This document shows positions 33,235 to 42,718 of a DNA stretch of 60,230 bases, one piece after another. Position 1 is the stretch's first letter. Each line of letters opens with the position of its first letter. The notes under the pieces were generated by a model. That model worked only from the letters and a program-made list of their open reading frames with translations. It did no database searches and was not told where the DNA came from. The DNA is from a virus. A program made the translations under genes and the position numbers. The stretch lies in the IMG/VR virus record IMGVR_UViG_3300046683_000059, positions 1-60,230 of that record; one strand, written 5' to 3'.

Positions 33235-34409
33235 TGGGTTACCATTTGTTTAGGACTAGAACGTCTATTATGCTGGAATGTTGGTCCCGATGTTGCTGGT
33301 GTTTCACTACTATCAGCCCAAATCTGTTTCCCCGGTGTTGGTCTATTTTGTGACGGTACAGTTGGATTTGGTGTAAGCCTAATAGGTGCTGGATACTGCC
33401 CCGCTGGCGGATAAGTAAATTGAGGACTAGCAACCGTAGGAGTAGCACTTGGAGTATTATCTTCTGGACGTGCAAAAGATACTTGATTTCCTCTCATTGG
33501 CACATTATCGGCATTTCTACCATCATTTGTTGGACTATAAAATGAAGGTTCTTGTGGGTCCGGTTCTCCTGCCATACGAGGAGTATTCTGTACAACGGTA
33601 CCTTGATTATAATGTTGCATCCCCGGCTCATTTGATGTATCTCTATTAGCATAACTAAATTCACTGGTAGTTTCATCTCCCGGCATACTTGAAACTGCTG
33701 GAAATGCTCTTGGTGTAGTATCTCCTACCGGTATTCCTGAATTTGTATTATCTGGTAACATAGGATTATAAAAAGATGAAGTTGGATCAGTAGCTAATAT
33801 ATTAGGTAATGTGTGAATATTCCCCGGTTGTCCTCTTTGTCCACCTGTACCTCCACCTCCACCTCCACCTCCACCTCCCGGTGCTCCAGTCCAACTCTCG
33901 GTATTTAATCCTAAAGGATCATGTGTTTGACCCGCTCCAGCACTACCATATTGAGAATAATATTGTGGGAACTTATGCATACCAGCAGCCGACATAATAC
34001 TAGTACTCATTAATGCTCCCGGTATATTTCCTACTGCAAATTGAGCTAATAATGCAGTAGCTTGCGGGTCTAAACGTCCATCTTTATCATACTGAAGAAA
34101 ATTAATATCAGTAGTTCCCATAGTATTTGCCATGTGCTGCCTGAGTATATCTAATGCTTGTCTACTACCAGTTAAAGCAGCATTAGCATACATCTGCATC
34201 TGTGCTTTATTCTGTGCCATAACATCCATATTTTCTTTTGTTTGAACTTCTATTTTTCTATGTGGGTCATACCATTTTCTAAAATCTGCTTCTCTATCAG
34301 AGTCACGAAACTTACGTTGTGCTTCTCCTAAATCAATAGCTTGTTTTTGTCCCGCTTCTTGTCCTTTGACATATGAGCCGAAAGGATCGCCATAGACTAG
34401 ATTAGCCAT
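33231..34409 (-). CDS. Gly/Pro-rich internal virion protein (392 aa)
   Basis: I take ATG 34409 (GGAGAG upstream); an upstream GTG at 34415 is the alternative. Residues 1-160 are helical and charged. A polyglycine run (about residues 177-187) is encoded by a tandem CCACCT repeat, and the last 200 residues are Pro/Thr/Asn/Gly-rich and disordered. It sits between a structural gene and the transglycosylase, so it is likely an internal core or ejection protein comparable in role, not sequence, to T7 gp14-gp16. Confidence 0.6.
   Translation of the reverse strand: MANLVYGDPFGSYVKGQEAGQKQAIDLGEAQRKFRDSDREADFRKWYDPHRKIEVQTKENMDVMAQNKAQMQMYANAALTGSRQALDILRQHMANTMGTTDINFLQYDKDGRLDPQATALLAQFAVGNIPGALMSTSIMSAAGMHKFPQYYSQYGSAGAGQTHDPLGLNTESWTGAPGGGGGGGGGGTGGQRGQPGNIHTLPNILATDPTSSFYNPMLPDNTNSGIPVGDTTPRAFPAVSSMPGDETTSEFSYANRDTSNEPGMQHYNQGTVVQNTPRMAGEPDPQEPSFYSPTNDGRNADNVPMRGNQVSFARPEDNTPSATPTVASPQFTYPPAGQYPAPIRLTPNPTVPSQNRPTPGKQIWADSSETPATSGPTFQHNRRSSPKQMVTQ
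33851..33880. repeat. Tandem CCACCT microsatellite
   Basis: About five copies of CCACCT encode a run of glycines on the minus strand. Slippage would change the linker length in steps of two residues without breaking the frame. Confidence 0.7.
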
Positions 34410-35433
34410 TTTCACTCTCCATTCCGCTCTTCATAATTCTATCATTACTAGAATCTGATTTTATTAACCCTTTCATATAATCTCCATAATCTTTCTTTTC
34501 TGATGCTCTCTGTCTTTGTCTATCTTCAATTCTATTTGTTGTATCTGTAAAACCAGAATATGTTGACAGACCATTAGACAAAGCACCAAGAGAACCAGCC
34601 TTTTGTGCTCGCGCTTCACTAAGCCCCTTAACAGAAGTTGCTAAACCTCTACGTGCTGCAAGACCAACACCTATTCCAATATTAAGAATGTCAGCTTGAT
34701 GTTTATGACGCTGTTCATCATACATCATTTTACGATGGTCTTCAAATCTAAATCCTAAATTCCATCCTTCAAGTTCTGCATTTAAACGTGCTGTTGCATA
34801 CTTATAATCTACACGTCTTCCATGACCTACATTATAACGTCCAACTTTACGACGAGTATTTAACCATTCTGCATCGTGATGTAACGACGCTTTAGATTGA
34901 CCGCGACCAGTAGACGCTAAATAATCTAATGCTCCATACATTGAAACAGGAAATTGAGATGTATAATATGGACGACCTTTAGCTTCATTTAAAGCCATTT
35001 CCATATATGGTCTATATCCCTGAAACGTACCCGGTGGTGCAGTTGGTGTAATAGGTTTCAATATAAATTTATCATCAGGACCTATATCAGTAGTATACTT
35101 ACTCGCTATAACACCCCTATCCCAAAAATCAAAATCTTGTTGATTAATACCTTGATATTGCAGAGCTAAATTTCTATTTTCTTCTAAAAACTGAAGTTGT
35201 CCTTTAAACTCTGTAAAAAGTATGTCATCAACACCACCAAACAAATGAAATGGATCAGCTATATCTCTAAAGATATTTAGAATTTTTTGTGGTGGCGATC
35301 CAATTAACAAAATAGTAGAAAGAAGCGCTCTAGCTCCTCCCATTGCTAAAGTACCTAATGACCGTAAATGGTCATTAAGTATCGGCGGGTCTTCTACTTG
35401 GTTTTTACCAGAGTATGTAATATCATTAGCCAT
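34402..35433 (-). CDS. Structural/internal virion protein (343 aa)
   Basis: A block of virion genes surrounds it. The N-terminal part has a hydrophobic segment (LAMGGARALLSTILLIG, about residues 28-44) and then many aromatic residues. A Gly/Ala helix near residues 250-262 (ILNIGIGVGLAARRG) could insert in membrane. The tail is charged. A core or ejection protein is likely; no named family. Confidence 0.55.
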   Translation of the reverse strand: MANDITYSGKNQVEDPPILNDHLRSLGTLAMGGARALLSTILLIGSPPQKILNIFRDIADPFHLFGGVDDILFTEFKGQLQFLEENRNLALQYQGINQQDFDFWDRGVIASKYTTDIGPDDKFILKPITPTAPPGTFQGYRPYMEMALNEAKGRPYYTSQFPVSMYGALDYLASTGRGQSKASLHHDAEWLNTRRKVGRYNVGHGRRVDYKYATARLNAELEGWNLGFRFEDHRKMMYDEQRHKHQADILNIGIGVGLAARRGLATSVKGLSEARAQKAGSLGALSNGLSTYSGFTDTTNRIEDRQRQRASEKKDYGDYMKGLIKSDSSNDRIMKSGMESENG

Positions 35434-35440
35434 TTCAAAA

Positions 35441-36166
35441 TCACCTACCTAAAAAGAAATGGTCATATAAAGTTGGGTCTGAACCTAAGTCTTTATCTAA
35501 AGCCTTTTGTATTTGACGATAACCAGCAAAAGTAGCTAAACCATTTAAAGCAGTATTTCCTTCATTAATTAAATCTCCTTGAGCTTTATCAAATATATCA
35601 AAACTAACAGCTAATCCTTCTGCTACTTCATAAGCTTCTTTAACTCCATATGATAATGCACCCATTTGACTTGCCCAACGACGTTCATTAAGTACATCAC
35701 GTTTATGTTCTTCATAACGAAACATATAACTAGTCCAATCATCTCTTATATTAGCTACATCCATATCACGACTACTTGAATCAAGTGTAAAACTTCCGTA
35801 TGGATTATAACGTCTTGCGTATGATTGCCAATAACCATTTGTACCAACGGCACCTAAAAAATTTATACGCGCCTGTAATTCAGGACGAAACATAAATAAA
35901 GCACCGGGAGGCCAAAGACTATAACCATAATCTATACCTATGTAATCAGGTATGTACAAGTAAATTCCAAATTGCTCATATACAAATGGTCCTTCTCCCT
36001 GCATCTGGAAATGATCGAAATAAAACTGTCTTTGCATACTGTAATTATCATATTGTTGTAGTGCCATTGCATGAAAAGTTGTTTCAATTTTACTAACTCT
36101 TGTAGCCATAGCAACAGCTAATGCAGATTCTACTGCTAGTTCAACAATTTGCCCATAATCTGCCAT
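35441..36166 (-). CDS. Structural virion protein, Tyr/Phe-rich (241 aa)
   Basis: Very rich in Tyr, Phe and Trp (QQYDNYSMQRQFYFDHFQM), with helical ends. It is located between two other leftward structural genes with short spacers. It looks like an internal virion or tail-tip component. No family recognised. Confidence 0.55.
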   Translation of the reverse strand: MADYGQIVELAVESALAVAMATRVSKIETTFHAMALQQYDNYSMQRQFYFDHFQMQGEGPFVYEQFGIYLYIPDYIGIDYGYSLWPPGALFMFRPELQARINFLGAVGTNGYWQSYARRYNPYGSFTLDSSSRDMDVANIRDDWTSYMFRYEEHKRDVLNERRWASQMGALSYGVKEAYEVAEGLAVSFDIFDKAQGDLINEGNTALNGLATFAGYRQIQKALDKDLGSDPTLYDHFFLGR

Positions 36167-36170
36167 GATC

Positions 36171-36704
36171 TTATCTCAAAAACGGCTCAAATGTTTTTTT
36201 CATTTCTAATGAATATTTTCGCATTGCTAATCTGCCTTTCAAACAAAAAACAATAGCTGGAAGTAATTCAAGCCAACAATTTCTATTATGATACTGTAAA
36301 TTATCCCATATAGGTTCTTGCTCTCTTATTGCCATATCATTAGCATCTAAAAAAGCATTAATAGACATATTTAATATAGGCACTAAATATGTAGCATTCT
36401 TTATCCAAAAAGTATTAGTGTTTAACGCAAATGTTAAATCAGCTATAGCAGTAATTGTAGAAAAATTCCCAGAACCAACCATAGCTCCCGATACATTCAT
36501 AAAGCTCATAAATACATCTAATGCAGCTAAAGATTCTGCTAATCTACGCTGGTAATCAAGACTTTTCTTTTCCTCTTCAGAACTAGGAGGATCAGGCATT
36601 AAAAATTGTGCAGCCCGTTCTCTCATACCAATAAACATTTCCGTATGAGCTTTAAAAATACTATCTATTTGTTCTTTATTAGGCATTTGCTGTAGCATTT
36701 TCAT
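36171..36704 (-). CDS. Hypothetical virion-associated protein (177 aa)
   Basis: Two in-frame ATGs (36704, 36698) precede MLQQMPNKEQ; the start overlaps the tail-tube gene. The middle has weakly hydrophobic helices (FMSFMNVSGAMVGSG, TYLVPILNMSINAFL) and ends YHNRNCWLELLPAIVFCLKG, a recognisable pattern in related podovirus gene blocks. Possibly an internal membrane-interacting virion protein. Confidence 0.55.
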   Translation of the reverse strand: MKMLQQMPNKEQIDSIFKAHTEMFIGMRERAAQFLMPDPPSSEEEKKSLDYQRRLAESLAALDVFMSFMNVSGAMVGSGNFSTITAIADLTFALNTNTFWIKNATYLVPILNMSINAFLDANDMAIREQEPIWDNLQYHNRNCWLELLPAIVFCLKGRLAMRKYSLEMKKTFEPFLR

Positions 36705-38562
36705 TCTCTATTAAGTCTTGATAGGAAGTTGAAAGATGAACTTCTTCAACTACGGCTTTACCTTCTAACTTTATTTCCCATTCTAAACATTTATGTTGGT
36801 GGGGTATTCTAAACGGTTTACTATGACCAACTTGACGAGTAAATATAAAATCAGGATTACCTACTCTACCTGGCCCTTGTCCACTTGTTCTATAACCATA
36901 CAGTGTTACTGTTAAAGCTCCACTATTATCATTAACTATTTTCATTCCAGCAAATGTTGTAAGTCCCGGCATTACATAACGCTTAGAAAGCCACGTATAC
37001 GGAGCTAATGGCGATGAATCATATCCATATCCCGGCAATGGAAGTGTATATATTATGTTATCAAAAGCAATAAATAAACCTGATCCCGTAGTTATACTAT
37101 CAATAAAATTACCGTGTGGAGTATCTATAGTAATTAACTGTCCTAATGGAAACTCTTGATTACTTGGTGAAGGTTGATTAAATACATATCCATTAATTTG
37201 ACTATTTCCATTGTTCACAAAACCAAAATAATTACCATTCCACCACGCTGCATGTTTTGCATCAGATAACTTTAAACCTATAAATGAGTTAAAAATAGGA
37301 AAAGGTACAATTAAATCATCACCGGGACTCGCTACAGATTTAGATGTAACTCTATCTTCATCTGAAGTTAATGCAATAAGCCCATCTACTGAAGCATACA
37401 TAGCCCCAAAATTAGTAGCAACCATTGTATTCGGAACACATGCAAATTCGTTAGCGAATCTCCTAACTTGTGTATTAAGAACTTCACCATCTCCTACTTC
37501 TACTCTTATATGATATGCTGTATTTCGTGTACCTATAAATATATCATCATAATAAATAGCAGCACTAGTTATTATTTCAGGTATACTAATTGTATTTTGC
37601 ATCGGCCATGCATGAGACATGTACCGTTCTGAAAACTGTATAACACAAGGTGCAGTAGGTGGATCACCAAAAGCGCCAGCAGCATCATATCGTACTAAAA
37701 CATTCCATCCACCTTCTGATTGTCCATAGAAAATAGGTGACTTATTTGGATTTACTGTTGGTGGAATCCATTGATCGCTAATTAGTAAATCACCGGGAAT
37801 ATTTGTTGAATCAGAACTATCATAAAAAGAAAAGTGTCCAGAAGGATCAATACCTAGAGTATCAACGCGATGAAAACCAGTTTCTACAGGATTACCTAAT
37901 TCTTCACCTGTATCAAATCCCGGTATTGTTCTATATAAATTTATTGCAGTTATACCATATTGCTGTATTTGAACACTATCAAGATGACCTTCTAAAAATA
38001 TACCATCACCTTCATACAAATTACCATATATACCTATTTGTTCAAATATTGTAGGTGGTCCTTCTTGATTCATACTCGAAAAAGTAATAGCATATGTACG
38101 TGCTATTGGATATATACCTTTAGGTGATCTAACTGGAGGAGAGAATGTATGATCTAAAACAGTAGGTGCAGGAACACCTAAGTATGCAAATTTTGGGTGG
38201 CTTGTAGTACCACCGGGGATATAATGCCCCATATATTTAAATGAATCTTTAGTGTAAATACCAGTTAATAAATTACTATTAAAAGGCTCTCCAATATTAT
38301 ACACTCCATTAGCAAAATAATAATCATAACTAAATCCTAATGGTTGTCCAGCAACAACAGCTAAACTATTAGCAGTAGGATTTTTAAAAAGTCCAGCAGG
38401 TGTATTAGAAATATTTATAATTGGTTTCCACTGTGGCATAGGATGTAACCAACCATCCCATAATAAACAATTATGAGCTACTTGAGCATGATCATTCGCT
38501 AATTCTTTTGGATTAGCTGTAGGTAATAATCCTGCAAAACGAGTTATCCGAATACTTGGCAT
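36679..38562 (-). CDS. Tail tube/nozzle protein, T7 gp12-like role (627 aa)
   Basis: I start at ATG 38562, right after the upstream stop, rather than at TTG 38574. The opening (ITRFAGLLPTANPKELANDH, then AQVAHNCLLWDGWLHP) is typical of podovirus tail tubular protein B-type proteins. A long beta-propeller-like body follows (repeated ISIPEIITSAAIYYDD, FGAMYASVDGLIAL). It forms the tail nozzle to which fibres attach. Position downstream of the adaptors fits. Confidence 0.7.
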   Translation of the reverse strand: MPSIRITRFAGLLPTANPKELANDHAQVAHNCLLWDGWLHPMPQWKPIINISNTPAGLFKNPTANSLAVVAGQPLGFSYDYYFANGVYNIGEPFNSNLLTGIYTKDSFKYMGHYIPGGTTSHPKFAYLGVPAPTVLDHTFSPPVRSPKGIYPIARTYAITFSSMNQEGPPTIFEQIGIYGNLYEGDGIFLEGHLDSVQIQQYGITAINLYRTIPGFDTGEELGNPVETGFHRVDTLGIDPSGHFSFYDSSDSTNIPGDLLISDQWIPPTVNPNKSPIFYGQSEGGWNVLVRYDAAGAFGDPPTAPCVIQFSERYMSHAWPMQNTISIPEIITSAAIYYDDIFIGTRNTAYHIRVEVGDGEVLNTQVRRFANEFACVPNTMVATNFGAMYASVDGLIALTSDEDRVTSKSVASPGDDLIVPFPIFNSFIGLKLSDAKHAAWWNGNYFGFVNNGNSQINGYVFNQPSPSNQEFPLGQLITIDTPHGNFIDSITTGSGLFIAFDNIIYTLPLPGYGYDSSPLAPYTWLSKRYVMPGLTTFAGMKIVNDNSGALTVTLYGYRTSGQGPGRVGNPDFIFTRQVGHSKPFRIPHQHKCLEWEIKLEGKAVVEEVHLSTSYQDLIENENATANA

Positions 38563-38563
38563 T

Positions 38564-39937
38564 TTAATTACCAATTACATGAGCATAGTAGCTTCCAATT
38601 ACCTGTGTACCAGCAAGTGGAGTAGTTTTTACTACTAAATTTCCTGAAAGTGGACCCGTTACACGATACTTAAGATGCCGTATATTACTTGCTATTGTAT
38701 TAGATACACCAGCTAAAAGAGTAACACCAGTAGCATCAAAAAGCCCAACACCAAAAGTTTGTATAGTGCTAAGACTTAGTGGATCATACATTTCTACATA
38801 TAAATCTATGACTGCAAATCTACCTGAGACTACAATTACAGGAATTACGAAACCAGAAATTGGGTTTGTATAAGCAGTTGGAGAAAGTGCATTTTGATTT
38901 CCAACTACAGAAAGAGTATCTACTGTAAGTCCAAGCTCTAAAGCATCTAATACAGTATCAAGTCCTGCCGGAGTAACTGCTTGTGTATTATTAGCAGAAT
39001 CTCTTGATCCTGCTGTAGTATTTGGAGCTAATTGCACTAAACCCTGATGCGTTGAATCTGCTGATCTAATATCAATTGTCAACAAACCATTAGTAGGACC
39101 ACCTAATGTTAAACCACTAGTTGATGTAGAAACACCACTAATTAATGAACCAGTAAATCCTGTCACTTGTCCATAAGCATTAAGACTTATACCACCATAT
39201 GTACCTGCACCGGGACCAGTAGGCGTAAGTCCAACTGTAGGATTAATAGTTGGAGTAGAACCAGAAATTGTAATACCCGGACCAGCAACAAGATTAAGTA
39301 CAGTACCGGGCGCACCGGGAACAATTGTAGAATTTATTGTAAATGCTGGATATGTACCTGATATAGAAATACCAGTACCAGCAGTTAATATAACTCCATC
39401 AACATTTATATTAAAATTATACGGACCACCTGTAACTTCAGCAATACCAGTACCAGTAAAAGTAAATGGAGTACCGATACTAGTTTGGGAAATTAAAACA
39501 TCGTATGGCCCCGGTCCAAAAGAAACATCCATACCAGCACCAGCAGTAAATGTCCATGCTGGTGAATCGACATTATAAGCAGGACCACCAGTAACTGTAC
39601 TTCCGCCACTACCAGTTAATGTAGTCGATCCACCGGGGGCAACATCACCAATACCGGCTGTAGTCCAAACAAATCTAACTTGTGATCCAGCAGCAAGTGG
39701 TACGGCTACAGTACCATCCTGCCCACGTACTACATCAGCAGCACCAGCAGTTACACTAACAATATTCATTACTTCATAACCAACACCATCAGTTACAGAT
39801 ACTGCGGTATAGTAACCTCCCGCAAGCTGTGTTGAAAGCATAGCAATGACAGATGCAGGTAATGCTATCTGCGATGCCCCAACAGCCGTGTATGCTGTGG
39901 TATTAGTTATAAGATTTTGAAGGGCTTTAAAAGTCAT
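38564..39937 (-). CDS. Gly/Thr-rich tail fibre or appendage protein (457 aa)
   Basis: Residues 130-270 carry repeats of the type GTGISISGTYPAFTIN and GPGITISGSTPTINPT, a beta-rich phage-fibre repeat. Residues 340 to the end form a compact C-terminal domain. The first 100 residues (LPASVIAMLSTQLAGGYY) may attach it to the tail. Coupled closely to the tail-tube gene. Confidence 0.65.
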   Translation of the reverse strand: MTFKALQNLITNTTAYTAVGASQIALPASVIAMLSTQLAGGYYTAVSVTDGVGYEVMNIVSVTAGAADVVRGQDGTVAVPLAAGSQVRFVWTTAGIGDVAPGGSTTLTGSGGSTVTGGPAYNVDSPAWTFTAGAGMDVSFGPGPYDVLISQTSIGTPFTFTGTGIAEVTGGPYNFNINVDGVILTAGTGISISGTYPAFTINSTIVPGAPGTVLNLVAGPGITISGSTPTINPTVGLTPTGPGAGTYGGISLNAYGQVTGFTGSLISGVSTSTSGLTLGGPTNGLLTIDIRSADSTHQGLVQLAPNTTAGSRDSANNTQAVTPAGLDTVLDALELGLTVDTLSVVGNQNALSPTAYTNPISGFVIPVIVVSGRFAVIDLYVEMYDPLSLSTIQTFGVGLFDATGVTLLAGVSNTIASNIRHLKYRVTGPLSGNLVVKTTPLAGTQVIGSYYAHVIGN

Positions 39938-39945
39938 GGCTATGC

Positions 39946-40326
39946 CTACTGAGAATAGGGAGAAAACACAGTATTATTGTCACCAACCAGCATCTCAATT
40001 GAGCCGCACGGATTACCCCTAATTACCACATCCCCTACATAATAACCCGGTACAGCTTCTTTAAGTAAATCATCAATAAAGAATTGAACATCAATACCCT
40101 GTATATGATATGCGGGATATTGTACAAAATACTGTTTATCAGGTATAAGTCCTTTTCGATATACATTCATTACAATGTCATTTACAGTTAAATTAGTACA
40201 AAATACACAGTCAACACAGCCTAAACAAGCTGCACAACTACAATTACAACCTGTAAGTTTCATAGAAGCGCCGACTATATTAGTATCGGCATTAACATAA
40301 GGAATCTTAACTTGAGTCTGTAACAT
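39946..40326 (-). CDS. Cysteine-cluster tail-region protein (126 aa)
   Basis: Start at ATG 40326, overlapping the previous stop (TAATG). Residues about 26-42 read CNCSCAACLGCVDCVFC: seven cysteines within 17 residues, with another in NPCGS. Such spacing could bind a metal cluster or form a disulfide knot. The rest is a small beta domain. Encoded among adaptor and tail genes, so probably a virion part. No family recognised. Confidence 0.6.
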   Translation of the reverse strand: MLQTQVKIPYVNADTNIVGASMKLTGCNCSCAACLGCVDCVFCTNLTVNDIVMNVYRKGLIPDKQYFVQYPAYHIQGIDVQFFIDDLLKEAVPGYYVGDVVIRGNPCGSIEMLVGDNNTVFSPYSQ

Positions 40327-41012
40327 TATCGACCCCCACCCGGCCAATAACCGGCACCACCACCCCATCCACGATTAGCTGGACCAACCCAAGGATTAGT
40401 TTTTGCAATAGATGTTGTACCAAAAGCACGGTCTGCTTCAGCACGACACCGAACTTTTTCCTTTCGGAACTTTAACTCGTATCTATCTGCTTCTTTTGGA
40501 TTATACCAATTCGTATTAGGAAGTGCTATTAAAGTAGAAATAGCACCATATGCTATTCCTTGCACCCACTGTTCATATAAATAGTTATCTAAAACACACG
40601 AATCTTGTTTAGGTGCAACAATCGCTTCAACTTCTAATCCTTGCGGATCATCTTTATTCGGTGGACGGCGCAAATGTATCATTGTAGGTGAAGTCATTTG
40701 ATACAGATATGCACCTATTCCAGCCGGTAATTTAGCTGTAATTGGCGTATAATCCCAACGTTCATCTACAGTAACTCGTTTTATTCGTATTATATTATAA
40801 TTACAATCAGTAATAAGCTGATAGTCTTGTACACCTTTTTGCAAATCATATTTATTTATATCGTGTATAATACCTGACCAATTGCATAACTCTATTGCCG
40901 CCATACGAATATGATGTAAAATTAACTCCGGTGGCGCACCAATTACATATGGTACTACATATGGCAATGCCGCATCCCAAGAAAGAGTAGCATTTGGATT
41001 AATAAAACTCAT
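40326..41012 (-). CDS. Head-tail adaptor / tail tubular A-like protein (228 aa)
   Basis: LPYVVPYVIGAPPELILHHI, then RMAAIELCNWSGIIHDI (about residues 15-51), has the helical start of podovirus adaptor proteins that sit below the portal. A beta core follows (VEAIVAPKQDSCVLDNYLYE), then the Gly/Trp-rich tail GGGAGYWPGGGR. Position between another adaptor and the tail-tube gene matches T7 gp11 in role. Confidence 0.65.
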   Translation of the reverse strand: MSFINPNATLSWDAALPYVVPYVIGAPPELILHHIRMAAIELCNWSGIIHDINKYDLQKGVQDYQLITDCNYNIIRIKRVTVDERWDYTPITAKLPAGIGAYLYQMTSPTMIHLRRPPNKDDPQGLEVEAIVAPKQDSCVLDNYLYEQWVQGIAYGAISTLIALPNTNWYNPKEADRYELKFRKEKVRCRAEADRAFGTTSIAKTNPWVGPANRGWGGGAGYWPGGGR

Positions 41013-41749
41013 GGCTGTCTCGATTTAGTCATTTGGTTAGAACCACCTTGACCAGCAAATGTTCCTGAATTATATTTAGTCTCTTGCGAGAACTTCACAC
41101 CTAATGAATTATAAAACTTTTTATAAAATGCTGTACTTTCAGCTTGGGATGTTGCTGATTCAGTATCAACTTCAAATGCTTTTGCCGCTATAAAGAAACC
41201 TAACGCTGTAAGATAAACACTGTCTATTACAACAGTAACATTAGGGTCTGTATATGCAACTGGAGCAAGCACCATTGTACCCGTTACTTTTATTGTTGTT
41301 GGAAACCCTATTGGTACCATCGGTGTTACATAAAAATTCTTTGGGTCTTTTACATCATAAGCATAAGATAAAATACGAAAACTATTTTGTCCACCACTTG
41401 GCAAACACGGCTTTTTAGAAAATGCCCGCATTAACTGTAAATCACACTGAGTGATAGGCTCCCCCGGACTATAATTTGACGTAAGACTCATTGCGTCAAT
41501 GGATTTTAATAATCTATATCTAGGGTCTAATACTTGTCTATATCTCCCTGTAATTATATTCAAATCTGCCGTTTCTAAAAAAGCATCCGGTCTATAATTA
41601 TTAATCTCTAATAATCCCTTATTCATATAGTCCATTAGATCATTTTGAGTCCAACGAACAAAATTAAGAGCAGGATTACTAACTCCTCCCTCTTGGTCAT
41701 TTAAGGGGGAGGAGGATACAGAAGTAATAATTTGCAGCCCGGTAGACAT
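41009..41749 (-). CDS. Phage adaptor protein, DUF6682-like (246 aa)
   Basis: FVRWTQNDLMDYMNKGLLEI, then NNYRPDAF (about residues 30-57), is the signature of DUF6682 phage adaptor proteins: a helix after RWT-x-N/E-L and the RPDA motif. Beta strands and C-terminal helices follow. It probably links portal and tail. ATGA-type coupling to the next gene. Confidence 0.7.
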   Translation of the reverse strand: MSTGLQIITSVSSSPLNDQEGGVSNPALNFVRWTQNDLMDYMNKGLLEINNYRPDAFLETADLNIITGRYRQVLDPRYRLLKSIDAMSLTSNYSPGEPITQCDLQLMRAFSKKPCLPSGGQNSFRILSYAYDVKDPKNFYVTPMVPIGFPTTIKVTGTMVLAPVAYTDPNVTVVIDSVYLTALGFFIAAKAFEVDTESATSQAESTAFYKKFYNSLGVKFSQETKYNSGTFAGQGGSNQMTKSRQP

Positions 41750-42051
41750 TATCCTATCCGTTCTTGTGGTAATGGACCTTCGTAATTAACAGCCCTATCA
41801 CGCTCAAAAGGACTCTTCTTTACTTTCTTTGGCTTGATAATCTTAGTTTCATTACCAGCCGCATCACGCCTAAAAATCTCTACATCTTCACGTTTTGCAC
41901 CTTCTCTTTCAAATGGATATACACGACCAGACTCAATATGCCGCATATAAAGACCAACACCTAATACCGTTGGCCCACCAATATCCAAACTATTATCGAC
42001 TAAATTTTTACGATTAGAAATTACTACTCTTGCAATATTTGGCTGATCCAT
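41749..42051 (-). CDS. Hypothetical virion-module protein (100 aa)
   Basis: First gene after the terminator at 42070-42101. A charged protein with a Lys/Arg-rich C-terminal half (KIIKPKKVKKSPFERDR). It may be a small head-completion or decoration-related factor. No family recognised. Expression should be lower than the capsid genes because of the terminator. Confidence 0.55.
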   Translation of the reverse strand: MDQPNIARVVISNRKNLVDNSLDIGGPTVLGVGLYMRHIESGRVYPFEREGAKREDVEIFRRDAAGNETKIIKPKKVKKSPFERDRAVNYEGPLPQERIG

Positions 42052-42069
42052 TGTAAAATCCTCTTGTTT

Positions 42070-42101
42070 AAAAAGGAGGGAGCCGGGATGCGACCCCCTC
42101 C
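42070..42101 (-). terminator. Intrinsic terminator after the capsid genes
   Basis: On the minus strand GGAGGG and CCCTCC pair around a 15-base loop and are followed by TTTTT (the A-run at 42070-42074 of the plus strand). It lies after the capsid pair and 19 bases before the next start, with no promoter between, so it probably lowers rather than ends downstream expression. Confidence 0.7.
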
Positions 42102-42118
42102 ACTACCACCCCACTTAC

Positions 42119-42706
42119 TCAGTTCATCATACCACTTTGGAAATTAAAGTACACTGGTGTAAGTGTGATACTAAAAGCAGACCACACATTTGGCGTTGGA
42201 AGCGCCGTAACTACAAGATCAACAATATCCGGTGTTGTAAACATATGAAACAGTAATGCAGCCGCTGCACCAATAGTACCCGGTACTGCTGTAGCATTAG
42301 GATAAGTCGCAAATCCGGTTGTTGGTGTAACATGTGGATCAAGACCCGCTATTAAATCTGCTGCTGCACCACGAACTCGTAACTTAAATGTGCCACCTGT
42401 ACCTGCAATGATACTATTCACTTTATACCAAAGACCGAAAAACAATGAATTTGAAGGAATAACAACTGCTCCAAATGCATCACCATTAACAACCGCACCA
42501 GTAACCAAATTTTTCTTCAAAAAATAACTTAACGCTTTATCATTAGTAAAATCCAGAGTACGCGACGCACCATATACAACTGGATGTTTACTCGGTGGTG
42601 CTAAATTCGACGTATTTGCCGAACTAAAAGGAGCCGCTGGAAAGATAGCCCAATCAGTATTTTGCTGACGAGGACCACCCAAATACAACTCATATACACT
42701 AGCCAT
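42119..42706 (-). CDS. Capsid-associated protein, possible decoration protein (195 aa)
   Basis: Directly follows the major capsid gene and ends at the terminator. It is rich in Ala, Thr, Pro and Val, with beta-strand patterns (GTFKLRVRGAAADLIAGL), like capsid decoration or head-fibre proteins. The co-terminated pair suggests stoichiometric expression with the capsid. No named family. Confidence 0.55.
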   Translation of the reverse strand: MASVYELYLGGPRQQNTDWAIFPAAPFSSANTSNLAPPSKHPVVYGASRTLDFTNDKALSYFLKKNLVTGAVVNGDAFGAVVIPSNSLFFGLWYKVNSIIAGTGGTFKLRVRGAAADLIAGLDPHVTPTTGFATYPNATAVPGTIGAAAALLFHMFTTPDIVDLVVTALPTPNVWSAFSITLTPVYFNFQSGMMN

Positions 42707-42718
42707 GTCTATCTCCTA

